Assembly (NCBI RefSeq): GCF_030814015.1
Contig: NZ_JAUSUL010000001.1
Location: 62,001 to 126,000, forward strand
DNA length: 64,000 nucleotides
From: Amorphus orientalis
Lineage (GTDB): Bacteria; Pseudomonadota; Alphaproteobacteria; Rhizobiales; Amorphaceae
Direction of reading: 5' to 3'
The position numbers were made by a program, and so were the translations under genes. Shown in pieces: positions 15,681 through 25,182 of this stretch. The notes under the pieces were generated by a model, which ran no database searches, was not told the DNA's origin, and worked only from the letters and a program-made list of their open reading frames with translations. Numbering within the stretch: position 1 is the first letter of the stretch; each line of letters opens with the position of its first letter.

Positions 15681-17888
15681 CTACCGATCCCGGTCCGAGT
15701 CATCGTCCTTCTCCGAGCCCTGTCCCTTTGCATCGCCGCCCTTGCCTTTGCCCTTGCTGAGCTGGGCGATGTCCTTGGCGTCGCGGAGCACGTCGGTCAT
15801 CCGGCCGAGGCTGCCGCCCTCGATGCCGATCTCCTTCATCAAATTGTCGATCATCGGCGCCTGGACCCGGTAGCGCAGCGCGGAATCGATCACCTCGTCG
15901 GTGACGTTCTTGCCGCCGCCACCGTCGCCGCCGCCGGTGACCCCGTCCACATGGAGGATCTTGATGCCCTCGATCTTCTCCATCGGCCGCACGCTCTCGC
16001 GCACGATCCCCTCCAGCCGTTCCAGGAGCTTCTCCCGGAGACGTCCGGCGCGGGCATCCTCGCTGAGGACGTTCTCCGCCTCGTTGATCTGCTTGGCGCC
16101 CTTGGCATCGACCTGATACCGCTCGGCGGCGGCCAGCACGCGGATCTTCTCCGCTTCCGCCGACGCTTCCGCGGTGATCTTCTCCGCCTCGGCGCGGCTT
16201 CGGGCCGCCTTCATCTCCGCATCCGCCCGCGCGGTAAGTCGCAGTCCCTCCCGCTCGGCTTCCTTGGCCGCGGAAATCAGGTCGGTGAGCTTGCGACGCT
16301 CGGCGATCTCCCGTTCGCGGGTGGTGATCGCCTGCTCTTCCGCCTGAATGACCTTGGCCCGCACGGCTTCGGCGGCGGCGAGCGCCGACGAGCGCTCCTG
16401 GGACTTCTTCGCCACTTCGATCGCCTTGAGGATCTCGGCCAGTTCGATCGCCTTGTCCCGCTCGGTCTCGAGCTGGCGCAGGTCGCGCTGCTTGGCGATC
16501 CGGGCTTCCTCGAGCCCGCGCTCGGTGGCGATGCGGGCCCGCTCGACCTCCTCCGCAGAGGCGATCTCCGCCTCCTCGAAGGCCTGCCGCTTGGCGATCT
16601 GCAGACCCTCCAGATGACGTTCCCGGGCGATCCGCACCTCGTCGACCGCCCGCTCCTGGGCGATGCGCTCGGCTTCGGTCTGCTGGTTTTCCACGATCTC
16701 GATGCGGCGCTTCTCCGCTTCGGCCCGGGTGACCGAGGTCGCCTTTTCGGCCAGCGCGATCTGCCGGTCGTATTCCAGGATCTCCAGGGCCTTCTGCCGC
16801 GCGATCTCCATCTCGCGCTGTTCCCGCTCGCGATCGATCCGGGCCTTCTCCAGCGCGAGTTCGAGACCGATCTGCTCGCGCTCGGTAAGTTCGCGGGTCT
16901 TCAGTTCCGCCTCGTCGAGCGCCCTGCGCCGCGCGATCTCCCGGCGCTGGGTCTCCTCCTCGTTGCGGATGCGCTCTTCGGTGATTGCCGTTTCCTGGGC
17001 AAGCCTGGCTTTCTCGATCGCTTCGCGGGAGGACAGCTGGGCCTGTTCGGCCTCCTGCTCGCGCAGCGCCCGCTCCTTGGCCAGTTCGGCGCGCTGGACC
17101 GCCCGGCGGGATTCCACCTCCCGCTCCTGCTCGAGCCGGGCATACTCGGTCTCCCGCTCGATCTCGAAGACCTTCCGCTGGGACTCCAGGTTCTGGTTGC
17201 GGATATCGACCAGCGACCGCTGCTCGATCTCGTTGCGCATCCTCCGGCGGTTCTCGATCGCTTCGGTGAGTTGGGTCAGGCCTTCCGCGTCGAAGGCGTT
17301 GGCCGGATCGAAATGGTCCAGGCTGGTCTGGTCCAGATCGACGATCGCGACGCTTTCCAGCTCCAGGCCGTTGGCGGCGAGCGCCTCGCCGGCAAGCTCG
17401 CGGACCTGGTCGGCGTAGCCGCGGCGCTGTTCGTGCAGCTCCTCCAGCGACATCTGGGCCGCGATGGTCCGCATCGCGGAGGCGAACTTGCCCTCCAGAA
17501 GATCGCGGATGCCGTCTTCCTGCAGCGTGCGCCGACCCAGCGTCTGGGCGGCGGCCCCCACCGCCTCGCGGGTCGCCTGCACGCGGACGAAGAACTCCGC
17601 CGAGATGTCGACGCGCATCCGGTTCTTGGTGATCAGGGCCCGGTCGTGCTCGCGGGCGAGCGCGATCCTGAGCACGTTCATGTTCACCGGGGTGATCTCG
17701 TGCAGCACCGGGATCACGAAGGCACCGCCGTTGACCACCACCTTCTCACCGAGGAAGCCGGTGCGGACGAACGCGGTCTCCTTGGTCGATCGCCGGTAGA
17801 GCCAGCGCAGCAGATAGACCAGCACGATGACGACGATGGCTGCCGCAATCAGCCAGAGCAGCAGGGTTCCAAACGTGTTTGCGTCCAT
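15681..17888 (-). CDS. flotillin-family (YqiK-like) membrane scaffold protein
   Basis: A 735-residue flotillin/SPFH protein. Residues about 8-28 form one N-terminal membrane anchor ending in RRWLYRR-like basic residues, followed by an SPFH/band-7 domain ('AFVRTGFLGEKVVVNGGAF', 'PVNMNVLRIAL'). Next is an exceptionally long coiled coil of roughly 400 residues rich in ERA/EEAR repeats, then an Ala/Glu flotillin tail, a Gly-rich stretch and a charged C terminus. Such proteins organise membrane microdomains and often sit with NfeD-type partners; none is visible here. GGAGGAG precedes the ATG at 17888. It lies 59 bp downstream of the TIM-barrel gene in the same direction, so read-through from the Liv block is possible. 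The coiled coil is longer than in typical flotillins. Confidence 0.9.
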   Translation of the reverse strand: MDANTFGTLLLWLIAAAIVVIVLVYLLRWLYRRSTKETAFVRTGFLGEKVVVNGGAFVIPVLHEITPVNMNVLRIALAREHDRALITKNRMRVDISAEFFVRVQATREAVGAAAQTLGRRTLQEDGIRDLLEGKFASAMRTIAAQMSLEELHEQRRGYADQVRELAGEALAANGLELESVAIVDLDQTSLDHFDPANAFDAEGLTQLTEAIENRRRMRNEIEQRSLVDIRNQNLESQRKVFEIERETEYARLEQEREVESRRAVQRAELAKERALREQEAEQAQLSSREAIEKARLAQETAITEERIRNEEETQRREIARRRALDEAELKTRELTEREQIGLELALEKARIDREREQREMEIARQKALEILEYDRQIALAEKATSVTRAEAEKRRIEIVENQQTEAERIAQERAVDEVRIARERHLEGLQIAKRQAFEEAEIASAEEVERARIATERGLEEARIAKQRDLRQLETERDKAIELAEILKAIEVAKKSQERSSALAAAEAVRAKVIQAEEQAITTREREIAERRKLTDLISAAKEAEREGLRLTARADAEMKAARSRAEAEKITAEASAEAEKIRVLAAAERYQVDAKGAKQINEAENVLSEDARAGRLREKLLERLEGIVRESVRPMEKIEGIKILHVDGVTGGGDGGGGKNVTDEVIDSALRYRVQAPMIDNLMKEIGIEGGSLGRMTDVLRDAKDIAQLSKGKGKGGDAKGQGSEKDDDSDRDR

Positions 17889-17947
17889 CTCTTTCTCCTC
17901 CCCGAGCCGCGTCCGTTCCGCCCGTCCGGGCGCCGGACACTTTTGCT

Positions 17948-18796
17948 CTAACTTGTCTGTTTGCCGGCCGTTTCGGCGATCGCCTTGAACCTGCGCGTTT
18001 GCTTGGTCAGGGCCGTCTCGGTCGGAAGCCGCTCCATCGACGAAGCGCCGTAGAAGCCGTGGCAGTACTCCGTGTTGGCGAGCACGTAGGCCGCGTCCTC
18101 CGGCGACGAGACCGGCCCGCCGTGAACCAGCACGATCGCATCGCGGTTGACGGCGAGTGCGGCCTCCGCCCATTCGTCCACCAGCGCCGGGCAGTCCTCC
18201 AGCTTCAGGGCCGTGTGGGCGCCGATCGATCCGCCGGTGGTCAGGCCGAGATGGCAGACGATGATGTCCGCGCCCGCCTTCGCCATCTCCGTGGCCTCGT
18301 CGGCGGAGAACACGTAAGGCGTCGTCAGCATGTCCTTCTCATGGGCGAGCCGGACCAGATCGATCTCCAGCGAATAGGACATGCCCGTCTCTTCCAGATT
18401 GGCCCGGAAGGTGCCGTCGATCAGTCCGACGGTCGGGAAGTTCTGGATGCCGGCGAACCCCATCGCCTTGAGCTGATCGAGGAAGCTGTCGAACAGGCAG
18501 AACGGATCGGTACCGTTGACCCCGGCCAGAACCGGCGTCCGGCTGACCACCGGCAGGATCTCCCGGCCCATTTCCACGACGATCTCGTTGGCGTTTCCGT
18601 AGGCGAGGAGGCCCGACAGCGAGCCGCGGCCGGCCATGCGGTAGCGGCCGGAATTGTAGATCACGATGAGGTCGATCCCGCCGGCTTCCTCGCACTTGGC
18701 CGACAACCCGGTTCCGGCGCCGCCGCCGACGATCGGCTGGCCGGCCCGCTTCATCTCCTGAAATCTCGCTACGAGATCGCTTCGCTCAAACCGCAT
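17948..18796 (-). CDS. TIM-barrel signal-transduction/PEP-hydrolase-like protein (Tm-1 C-domain family)
   Basis: A 282-residue TIM-barrel protein of the phosphoenolpyruvate-hydrolase-like family (Pfam TIM_br_sig_trns type). Visible segments: '[24 protein letters not shown]', '[16 protein letters not shown]', 'GVNGTDPF', '[16 protein letters not shown]', 'ADIIVCHLG'. In the plant Tm-1 protein the same fold is fused behind a UPF0261 domain; here it follows the UPF0261-containing gene directly, its ATG abutting the previous stop. Enzymatic activity has not been defined for the family to my knowledge. It probably works as a pair with the C-terminal domain of the upstream ABC ATPase fusion. Confidence 0.85.
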   Translation of the reverse strand: MRFERSDLVARFQEMKRAGQPIVGGGAGTGLSAKCEEAGGIDLIVIYNSGRYRMAGRGSLSGLLAYGNANEIVVEMGREILPVVSRTPVLAGVNGTDPFCLFDSFLDQLKAMGFAGIQNFPTVGLIDGTFRANLEETGMSYSLEIDLVRLAHEKDMLTTPYVFSADEATEMAKAGADIIVCHLGLTTGGSIGAHTALKLEDCPALVDEWAEAALAVNRDAIVLVHGGPVSSPEDAAYVLANTEYCHGFYGASSMERLPTETALTKQTRRFKAIAETAGKQTS

Positions 18797-21010
18797 CTAG
18801 GCCCTCATGCTCACCGGCGATGCGATCGCGCGGTAGGCAGCCGCGAGCGCATCGATGAAAGTGTCGTCGTTGATGTTGGCGGAGACCCGCTCGATCCGCC
18901 GCCGCCCGGTCTGTCGGACGGTCCGCTCCAGCGCCTCGAACAGGGCCGCGTCGGCCTCGGGGTCGTGGAAGGGCTGGCCCGGACGGTCGAGGGCCGAGAC
19001 GCCGCCTTCCGGCAACAGGAACCGGACCGGCCCCTCCATCCGGTTCAGCCGCTCGCCGATCCATTCACCGATCTGCCGGTTCTCGTCCCGGGTGGTCCGC
19101 ATCAGGGTCACGTTCGGATTGTGGATCACGAACTTCCGGCTCTGGAACCGCTCCGGGACGGTGTCCCGGGGACCGAAATTGACCATGTCCAGTGCCCCGA
19201 CCGAGCCGACATAGGGCAGGCCCGTCCGGATCGCGGCGCCGAAGCGCTCTTCGTCGGCCGCGAAGACCCCACCGACCAGCATGTCGGCCACCTCGGTGGT
19301 GGTGACGTCCAGGAACCCGGCCAGCAGGCCCGAATGGCCGAGCGCTTCCATCGCGCGGCCGCCGGTTCCCGTGGCGTGGAAGACGAGGCAGTCGAACTCG
19401 CCCTCCATGCGCTTCACCAGCCCCTGCACGCAGGTCGTGGTGACGCCGAACATGGTGATGCCGAGGGCCGGGCGGGCGAGCTTGCGCTTGGCCTCGTACG
19501 CCTCCCGCGTCGGCATCTGCGCGATCATTCCGGCCAGCGCATGGGCCGCGTTCGACAGCACCTGCTCGGTGATGGAGTTGAGCCCCTGCACGTCGGCGAC
19601 CGAGTGCATCATCAGGATGTCGCTCGCGCCGACATACTGGCTGACCTCGCCGGCCGCCACGGTGGACACCATGACCTTGGGAATGCCGACCGGCAGCGCC
19701 CGCATTCCGGCCGTGGCCAGCGACGTCCCGCCGGACCCGCCGGCCGAGATGATGCCGCCGATGTGCCGCTCCCGGTCGACCCAGCGCGCGAACGCTTCCG
19801 CCATCGCCGTGACGGCGCCGCCGCGATCGCCGGAGAACACCGCCGACGAGCCGAGCGGGTGCTGGCTCGCAACCTGGAGCGGCGTGACGTCCGCCCGGGA
19901 CGGCTTGCCGGACGTGGACAGGTCGACGGTCCTGACCGCGATGCCGAGCGCCTTGAGCCGGTCGCGGACGAACATGAGCTCGGGCCCCTTGGTATCGAAG
20001 GTTCCCGCCACGATGGCCGTCTTGCCGATCCGTTCGGAGAAGGGCACCGCGAAGATGTCCGCCGGCTTCTTCGCCTCCTCCCGAGCCGACGCGGCTGGCC
20101 GGCGCAGGCTTTCCGCCGGCATCGCCCAGCGGTTCGGCAGCGACGAGGCGAGCGCCATGTTGCCGTCGCCCTGGACCAGACCGCTGGTGCCGCCGCGCTC
20201 GACCCGGTAGACCTCCGCAAGCGTGTCCTGGACGCTTTCGCCGGACGGGTGCGGCTCGGGCTCGGGAGCGGCTTCCTCGGCATGCCGTCCAACCCCCAGC
20301 AGCCGCTGCTGGAGATCGCGGTCCGCCGCCAGCGCGGACGCCTCAAGGATCCGGTTGATCTGCCCGTTGACCATGATCGCCACATGGTCGGAGACACCGG
20401 TGGCCACGCCGATGTTCTGCTCGATCACGAGGACGGCCATCTCGCCCTCCTCGCCCAGCTCCACCAGCATCCTCTCGACCTGCTCGACGATGACCGGCGC
20501 GAGGCCTTCGGTCGGCTCGTCCATGATCAGGAGCTTCGGATTGCCGAGCAGGGCGCGGGAGATGGCGAGCATCTGCTGTTCGCCGCCGGAGAGCTGCGAG
20601 CCGCCGCTGGTCCGCCGTTCGGCGAGCCGGGGGAAGGTCTGGTAGACCCGGTCCACGGTCCAGCTCGCGTCCGGATTGCGCGGCGCGACCAGGCGCAGAT
20701 GCTCGTCGACCGAGAGGCTCGGCCAGACCCGCCGGCCCTGGGGCACGTAGCCGACGCCGAGCCGCTGGATCATGTGCGGCTCGAGACGGGAAATCTCGCG
20801 GCCGGACATGCGGATCGATCCGCCCTGGGCGGCCTTGAGCCCGACGATGGTGTTGCACAGCGTGGTCTTGCCCATGCCGTTTCGGCCAACCACCGCCAGA
20901 ACGCCCGCCTCGAGCGTCAGCGTGACCCCCTGCAGCGCATGGGATTCGCCGTAATAGACCTGCAGATCGTCGATCTTGAGAGCCGGGGTGCGAGCGGCAC
21001 GATCAGCCAT
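18797..21010 (-). CDS. LivF-type ABC ATPase fused to Tm-1-like (UPF0261) domain
   Basis: A 737-residue fusion. Residues 10-240 are a LivF-like branched-chain-type ABC ATPase: Walker A GRNGMGKT (42-49), signature LSGGEQ (140-145), Walker B LLIMDEP (160-166) and the H-loop region degenerated to 'VIEQNI', normal for LivF. Residues 241-325 are a low-complexity linker. Residues 329-737 are a complete Tm-1-like ATP-binding (UPF0261) domain: 'TAIVAGTFDTKGPEL', 'ISAGGSGGTS', 'VADVQGLNSI', 'FHATGTGGRAMEAL'. The start overlaps the livG stop by 8 bp. The fusion physically ties transporter energisation to a UPF0261 protein of uncertain function and suggests coupling of uptake to modification or sensing of the cargo. 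No frameshift is seen. Confidence 0.9.
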   Translation of the reverse strand: MADRAARTPALKIDDLQVYYGESHALQGVTLTLEAGVLAVVGRNGMGKTTLCNTIVGLKAAQGGSIRMSGREISRLEPHMIQRLGVGYVPQGRRVWPSLSVDEHLRLVAPRNPDASWTVDRVYQTFPRLAERRTSGGSQLSGGEQQMLAISRALLGNPKLLIMDEPTEGLAPVIVEQVERMLVELGEEGEMAVLVIEQNIGVATGVSDHVAIMVNGQINRILEASALAADRDLQQRLLGVGRHAEEAAPEPEPHPSGESVQDTLAEVYRVERGGTSGLVQGDGNMALASSLPNRWAMPAESLRRPAASAREEAKKPADIFAVPFSERIGKTAIVAGTFDTKGPELMFVRDRLKALGIAVRTVDLSTSGKPSRADVTPLQVASQHPLGSSAVFSGDRGGAVTAMAEAFARWVDRERHIGGIISAGGSGGTSLATAGMRALPVGIPKVMVSTVAAGEVSQYVGASDILMMHSVADVQGLNSITEQVLSNAAHALAGMIAQMPTREAYEAKRKLARPALGITMFGVTTTCVQGLVKRMEGEFDCLVFHATGTGGRAMEALGHSGLLAGFLDVTTTEVADMLVGGVFAADEERFGAAIRTGLPYVGSVGALDMVNFGPRDTVPERFQSRKFVIHNPNVTLMRTTRDENRQIGEWIGERLNRMEGPVRFLLPEGGVSALDRPGQPFHDPEADAALFEALERTVRQTGRRRIERVSANINDDTFIDALAAAYRAIASPVSMRA

Positions 21011-21794
21011 GGCCGCCTCCCAGATAGATTTCCTGGACCTGGGGATCCTGCTCGATCTCGTCCGGCGTGCCTTCCTTGAAGAGTTCGCCGCCGTGCATCA
21101 TCGACACGTAGTCGGAGACCCGCAGGGCGACGTCCAGATCGTGCTCGATGATGATGTAGCCGATATGCGACGGCAGCGCGTTGAGGATCTCGACCAGATC
21201 CCGGCGCTCGGTCGGCGAGAGGCCGGCCGCAGGCTCGTCGAAGAGAATGAACCGGGGCGCGCCGGCCAGCGCCAGCGCGATTTCCAGCTGGCGCTGCTGA
21301 CCGTGGCTCAGCGTCGCCACCTGCCGCTCCCGGTCGTCGTCCAGATGGGTGGCGTGCACGATGAGTTCGGCCTGGGCCATGTTCACGTCGTCACGCCGCG
21401 GCCTGAGGAGAGAGAACCGCCGCCGGGACACGCCGCGGCAGGCCAGATAGACGGAGTCCAGGACGCTCAGGCTGCCGAACAGTTGGGAGATCTGGTAGGT
21501 CCGCCGGAGGCCCCGGCGGATCCGTTCGTGGGTCGGAAGATCGGTGATGTCCTCGCCGAAGAAACGGATGCGCCCCTCGCTCGGCAGGAAATCGCCGGTG
21601 ATGGTGTTGAACAGGGTCGTCTTGCCGGCCCCGTTCGAGCCGAGCACGGCCCGGCGCTCCCCGGCACCGATCCGCATGGTGATGCCGGAAAGCGCGACGA
21701 GGGCGCCGAAGTGACGGCCGACGCCGTCGAGGTCGAGCGCATGCGCGCCCGTGCTCTGGAGGCGGGTCGCGAGACCAGGTTCCGCCACGGTCAT
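21003..21794 (-). CDS. livG: Liv-type ABC transporter ATPase LivG
   Basis: A 263-residue ATPase of the branched-chain amino acid/amide/urea-type ABC uptake family. Walker A GSNGAGKTT near residue 53, 'RTYQISQLFGSLSVLDSVY' Q-loop typical of LivG, signature LSHGQQRQLE (LSxGQ variant) and Walker B FILFDEP. It dimerises with the LivF part of the fusion protein under the permeases LivH/LivM. Its 3' end overlaps the fusion gene by 8 bp. Confidence 0.92.
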   Translation of the reverse strand: MTVAEPGLATRLQSTGAHALDLDGVGRHFGALVALSGITMRIGAGERRAVLGSNGAGKTTLFNTITGDFLPSEGRIRFFGEDITDLPTHERIRRGLRRTYQISQLFGSLSVLDSVYLACRGVSRRRFSLLRPRRDDVNMAQAELIVHATHLDDDRERQVATLSHGQQRQLEIALALAGAPRFILFDEPAAGLSPTERRDLVEILNALPSHIGYIIIEHDLDVALRVSDYVSMMHGGELFKEGTPDEIEQDPQVQEIYLGGGHG

Positions 21795-21821
21795 TGCCCT
21801 CGTCGCTTCCGTTCGCTCAGC

Positions 21822-23072
21822 CTATTCGCAGCTGGGATTGTCCCGGCTGACCTGGCCGAGGGCCATGAACTCGTCCTGCGGGATCCCGAGCGTCTGGTTC
21901 ACCTGCTCTACCGTTTCGACGAGCTTGTTGTAGAGGGTTCCGTCTTCCCGCTCGGCCACTTCGGTGATGTAGATGTTGGCGATGGCGTTGCGGTTGTCGT
22001 CGACGGACACTTCGCCGGTCGGCGTGTCGACGGTCAGGTCGGAAAGCGCGGCCCGCAGCTTCTCGCCGCCGTCGGACACGTCCCCGTTGACCTCTTCAAG
22101 GGCCGCCAGCAACGCCTTCATGTTGACGTAGTAGCCGTGGGCGAAGAGCGACGGAGACGGGAACGCGCCGTCCTGCTTCTTGTAGTCCTCGACGAAGGCG
22201 TTCCATGCCGGCGTATCCAGGCTGTCGGCGATCGGACCGGCGGAGGGCGTGCCGATCAGGATGTCGTGGATCCGGCCCTTGCTGGTCAGCACCGTCTGGT
22301 CGACCGTGATCGAACCGCCGATGAGCGGCGCGGTGCCGCCGGCCTGCTGGTACTGGCTGAGGAAGTTGACCGCGTCGGCTCCGCCCAGCGCGACGTAGAT
22401 CGCGTCGACATCGGCCGGGATCGTGGCGATCACCGAGGAGTAGTCCTTGTTGCCGATCGGAACCCAGGACTTGGACGGCACCTTGCCGCCTTCCTTGCAG
22501 AACTCGGCCATGAAGCCGAACACCTGGGTGTAGGGGAAGGAATAGTCTTCCGCCACGGTGGCGACGTTGCGATAGCCCTTCTCATTGAAGGCATACTCGC
22601 CGAGACCGGCCATCCACTGGGCGCCGTCGGTGGAGAAGCGGAAGAAGTTCTCCGCCGGCTCGCGCAGCGTCGTGTCCTGGGCGGCCGACGTGCCGTTCAG
22701 GAACGTCACGTCCGGCTGGGTCTTGGCGTACTCCTTGATGGCGATGCCTTCGTCACCAGAAAGCGGTCCGACAAGGACCTTCACGCCCTCCTGCTCGACC
22801 AGCTTGCGGGCCGCCTGGACGGCGCTGTCGGGGGACGCGTCGGACGAGCCGCGGACGATTTCGATCTTCTTGCCGGCGACTTCGCCGTTGTTTTCGTCCA
22901 CCGCCGTCATGGCGCCGCGCAGTCCGTCCTCGCCGAGGACCGTGAAGGCCCCTTCCAGCGTGGCGAGAACGCCGATCTTGATGGTGTCGCTGTCCTGGGC
23001 GATGGCGACCGACGGAGCGGCGAGCCCCGTGGCCAGCGCCAGCGCGAGAACCGTCCTTCTGTGTAGCTGCAT
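21822..23072 (-). CDS. Liv-type ABC transporter substrate-binding protein
   Basis: A 416-residue periplasmic binding protein. The signal peptide spans residues 1-25 (MQLHRRTVLALALATGLAAP, cleavage after AIAQ). The mature part starts 'IKIGVLATLEGAFTVLGEDG', the amide/amino-acid Peripla_BP_6 pattern. GGGAGG lies 7 nt before the ATG at 23072. This family binds branched amino acids, amides, urea or aromatic acids; adjacent amidohydrolase, alpha/beta hydrolase and FAH genes make an amide, lactam or ring-cleavage-related acid plausible, an inference only. Confidence 0.9.
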   Translation of the reverse strand: MQLHRRTVLALALATGLAAPSVAIAQDSDTIKIGVLATLEGAFTVLGEDGLRGAMTAVDENNGEVAGKKIEIVRGSSDASPDSAVQAARKLVEQEGVKVLVGPLSGDEGIAIKEYAKTQPDVTFLNGTSAAQDTTLREPAENFFRFSTDGAQWMAGLGEYAFNEKGYRNVATVAEDYSFPYTQVFGFMAEFCKEGGKVPSKSWVPIGNKDYSSVIATIPADVDAIYVALGGADAVNFLSQYQQAGGTAPLIGGSITVDQTVLTSKGRIHDILIGTPSAGPIADSLDTPAWNAFVEDYKKQDGAFPSPSLFAHGYYVNMKALLAALEEVNGDVSDGGEKLRAALSDLTVDTPTGEVSVDDNRNAIANIYITEVAEREDGTLYNKLVETVEQVNQTLGIPQDEFMALGQVSRDNPSCE

Positions 23073-23116
23073 GGTATCCTCCCTTGCGTTTTCTTTATGG
23101 TTCCGGTCTCCGCCCT

Positions 23117-24139
23117 CTAGTCGTCGGGGCGGAGCGGCTTGTCCGCCAGTCCGGGACCGATCTGGCGCAATAGGCCGAGGATCCCGTCGGGCGATACGAA
23201 GACGATGAGCAGGAAAACGAGCCCGATCAGCGTGTTGAAGCGTTCCGCGCCGACCAGATCGATGGCGAACACCTCGAGCATCACGTAGATCAGGGCCCCG
23301 AGGAACGGGCCGATCGGATGGCGGAGCCCACCGACCACGGCGATCACCAGCACGCTGATGGCGGCCTGGACGCTGACGGTTCCCGGCGACACGCGGCCGT
23401 TGAACCAGACCAGGAGCACACCCGCGAGCCCGGCGATGATACCGGCCAGGAACCATGCGAACACCTTGTGGGCGGTCACGTCGTAGCCGATCGCCCGCAT
23501 CCGGCGCTGGTTGTCGCGCACGGCCTGCAGCGTCAGTCCGAAGGTGGAGCGCGCGCCGTAGAGGACGGCGGCGTAGCAGACCACGGCGACGGCGAGGCAC
23601 AGATAGTAGAACGGCAGCGGATCGCGCCAGTTGATGCCCCAGAAGACCGGGGCCTTGATGCCCGCGAACCCGGAATGGCCGTTGAAAATCGCGTAGTTCT
23701 GATTGGTGAAGTAGTAGAACCCGGTCGCGATCGCGAGGGTGATCATGATCGTGTAGATGCCCTCGGTGCGCACCGAAATCGCGCCGATCAGGGCGGAGAC
23801 GATGCCGGCGAGACCGACCGCCAGCGGCACCGTGAGCCACCACGGCCAGCCCAGTCCGAGCACGCCGGTGTTGTTTTCGCCGAAGATCGCGACGGAATAG
23901 GCGGCGACGCCGGCAATCGTGATCTGGGCGAGGCTGACCATGCCGCCGTAGCCCGCCAGAAGCATCAGCGAGAGGCCGAGCAGGCCCATGAGCAGCGAGA
24001 AGCCGCCGATCTGGGTGAGGAAGAAGTCGGAGGCGATCGCGGGATAGAGCAGGAGCAGCGCGCCCAGCGCCAGATGCGGCGCGCCGATGCGCTCCAGAAG
24101 GCCGGGCGTGCGGGTCCGGTCGGTGGCCACCAGCGTCAT
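23117..24139 (-). CDS. livM: Liv-type ABC transporter permease LivM
   Basis: A 340-residue inner-membrane permease with about ten hydrophobic segments. The family marks 'MVSLAQITIAGVAAYSVAIFG' and 'AVRDNQRRMRAIGYDVTAHKVFAWFLAG' (the cytoplasmic coupling EAA-like loop of LivM) are present. Its ATG overlaps the livH stop by 4 bp. It forms the channel with LivH. Confidence 0.92.
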   Translation of the reverse strand: MTLVATDRTRTPGLLERIGAPHLALGALLLLYPAIASDFFLTQIGGFSLLMGLLGLSLMLLAGYGGMVSLAQITIAGVAAYSVAIFGENNTGVLGLGWPWWLTVPLAVGLAGIVSALIGAISVRTEGIYTIMITLAIATGFYYFTNQNYAIFNGHSGFAGIKAPVFWGINWRDPLPFYYLCLAVAVVCYAAVLYGARSTFGLTLQAVRDNQRRMRAIGYDVTAHKVFAWFLAGIIAGLAGVLLVWFNGRVSPGTVSVQAAISVLVIAVVGGLRHPIGPFLGALIYVMLEVFAIDLVGAERFNTLIGLVFLLIVFVSPDGILGLLRQIGPGLADKPLRPDD

Positions 24140-25182
24140 CGCGCTTTCCCCATGATGCCCTGGGGCCGGATCGCCAGCGTCACCACCATGATGACGAAGG
24201 TCAGCACGACGCCGTAGGTGGGAAAGTAGATCAGCCCGATCTGCTCGGCGAGGCCGATCAGGAGCGCCCCGATCGCCGCACCCATGATGGAGCCCATGCC
24301 GCCGACGATGACCACGACGAGGGATGCAAGCAGATAGCGCACGTCCTCTCCGGGCGCGACCGACAGGGCGGATCCGCCAATGACGCCGGCGAGACCCGCC
24401 AGCCCGGCGCCGACCGCGAAGACGATGGCGAAGACCGCGTGGACGTTCACGCCCGAGGCCGACAGCATCGCCCGGTCGTCAACGCCAGCGCGGATCATCA
24501 TGCCGACCCGCGTCTTGTTCAGCATCAGCCACAGTCCGACGCCGATCGCGATGGCGAGGAACAGCACGACCAGGCGGAAGAACGGATAGGGCAGATAGAC
24601 CGGGCTGCCGTTGGAGCGGACGGCCAGCAGGATCGGCGTCTGCACCGCGCCCTCCAGCCAGAGCGGCGGCGTGATCTGGTAGGTGGTGCCGCCCCAGACC
24701 GCGAGCATCAGGTCGGCGGCGACGATCGAGATGCCGATGGTCACCAGCGTCTGGCGCAGGTCATCGCCCTCCAGCCGGCGGAACACGATCACCTGCATCA
24801 GGATGCCGACCACGGCGAGCACCAGAAAGCCGGCCGCGACCCCGATCAGCCAGTAGCCGGTCCGGGTGGCGACCTCGTAGCCGATATAGGCGCCGAGCAG
24901 ATAGAGCGAGCCGTGGGCCAGGTTGACGTTGCGCATCAGCCCGAACACCAGCGTGAAGCCGCTGGCGACCAGGAAATAGAGCCCGGCGAGCGTCAGCCCG
25001 TTGAGGATGGCGCTCACGAACGCCTTCTTCGACAGGAGGATGGCGTTCAGCCAGTCCGGCCACAGCCCGACCACCAGCCAGACCAGGATGGCGGCGCCGA
25101 CGAGCGCCAGGCCCACCCAGAGCGGCCTGCGGCCGAGGCTTGCCGCTGCGATCGCCGTGGAGGCGGAGTCGCGCATGCTCAT
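24136..25182 (-). CDS. livH: Liv-type ABC transporter permease LivH
   Basis: A 348-residue permease, slightly longer than usual LivH because of about 55 extra N-terminal residues with one added hydrophobic segment. Core marks: 'ILNGLTLAGLYFLVASGFTLVFGLMRNVNLAHGSLYLLGAY' region and 'GAGLAGLAGVIGGS', with 'RAGVDDRAMLSASGVN' as the coupling loop. Start and stop overlap the neighbouring genes by 4 bp each, so the whole Liv block is tightly coupled. Confidence 0.92.
   Translation of the reverse strand: MSMRDSASTAIAAASLGRRPLWVGLALVGAAILVWLVVGLWPDWLNAILLSKKAFVSAILNGLTLAGLYFLVASGFTLVFGLMRNVNLAHGSLYLLGAYIGYEVATRTGYWLIGVAAGFLVLAVVGILMQVIVFRRLEGDDLRQTLVTIGISIVAADLMLAVWGGTTYQITPPLWLEGAVQTPILLAVRSNGSPVYLPYPFFRLVVLFLAIAIGVGLWLMLNKTRVGMMIRAGVDDRAMLSASGVNVHAVFAIVFAVGAGLAGLAGVIGGSALSVAPGEDVRYLLASLVVVIVGGMGSIMGAAIGALLIGLAEQIGLIYFPTYGVVLTFVIMVVTLAIRPQGIMGKAR

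Noticed and set aside
15951-17951. Leu-rich 666-codon plus-strand frame opposite the flotillin gene
   Set aside because: It mirrors the repeated coiled-coil codons of the real gene on the other strand and has no family similarity.
17879-21079. Very long open frame (over 1,000 codons) on the plus strand opposite the flotillin and LivF fusion genes
   Set aside because: It is antisense to several clearly assignable proteins; long open frames on the opposite strand are expected in GC-rich DNA, and its product is Arg/Asp/Gly/His-rich with no domain.
20976-23066. 696-codon plus-strand frame opposite livG and the binding-protein gene
   Set aside because: Antisense shadow; the minus-strand genes have canonical motifs, ribosome sites and overlaps.
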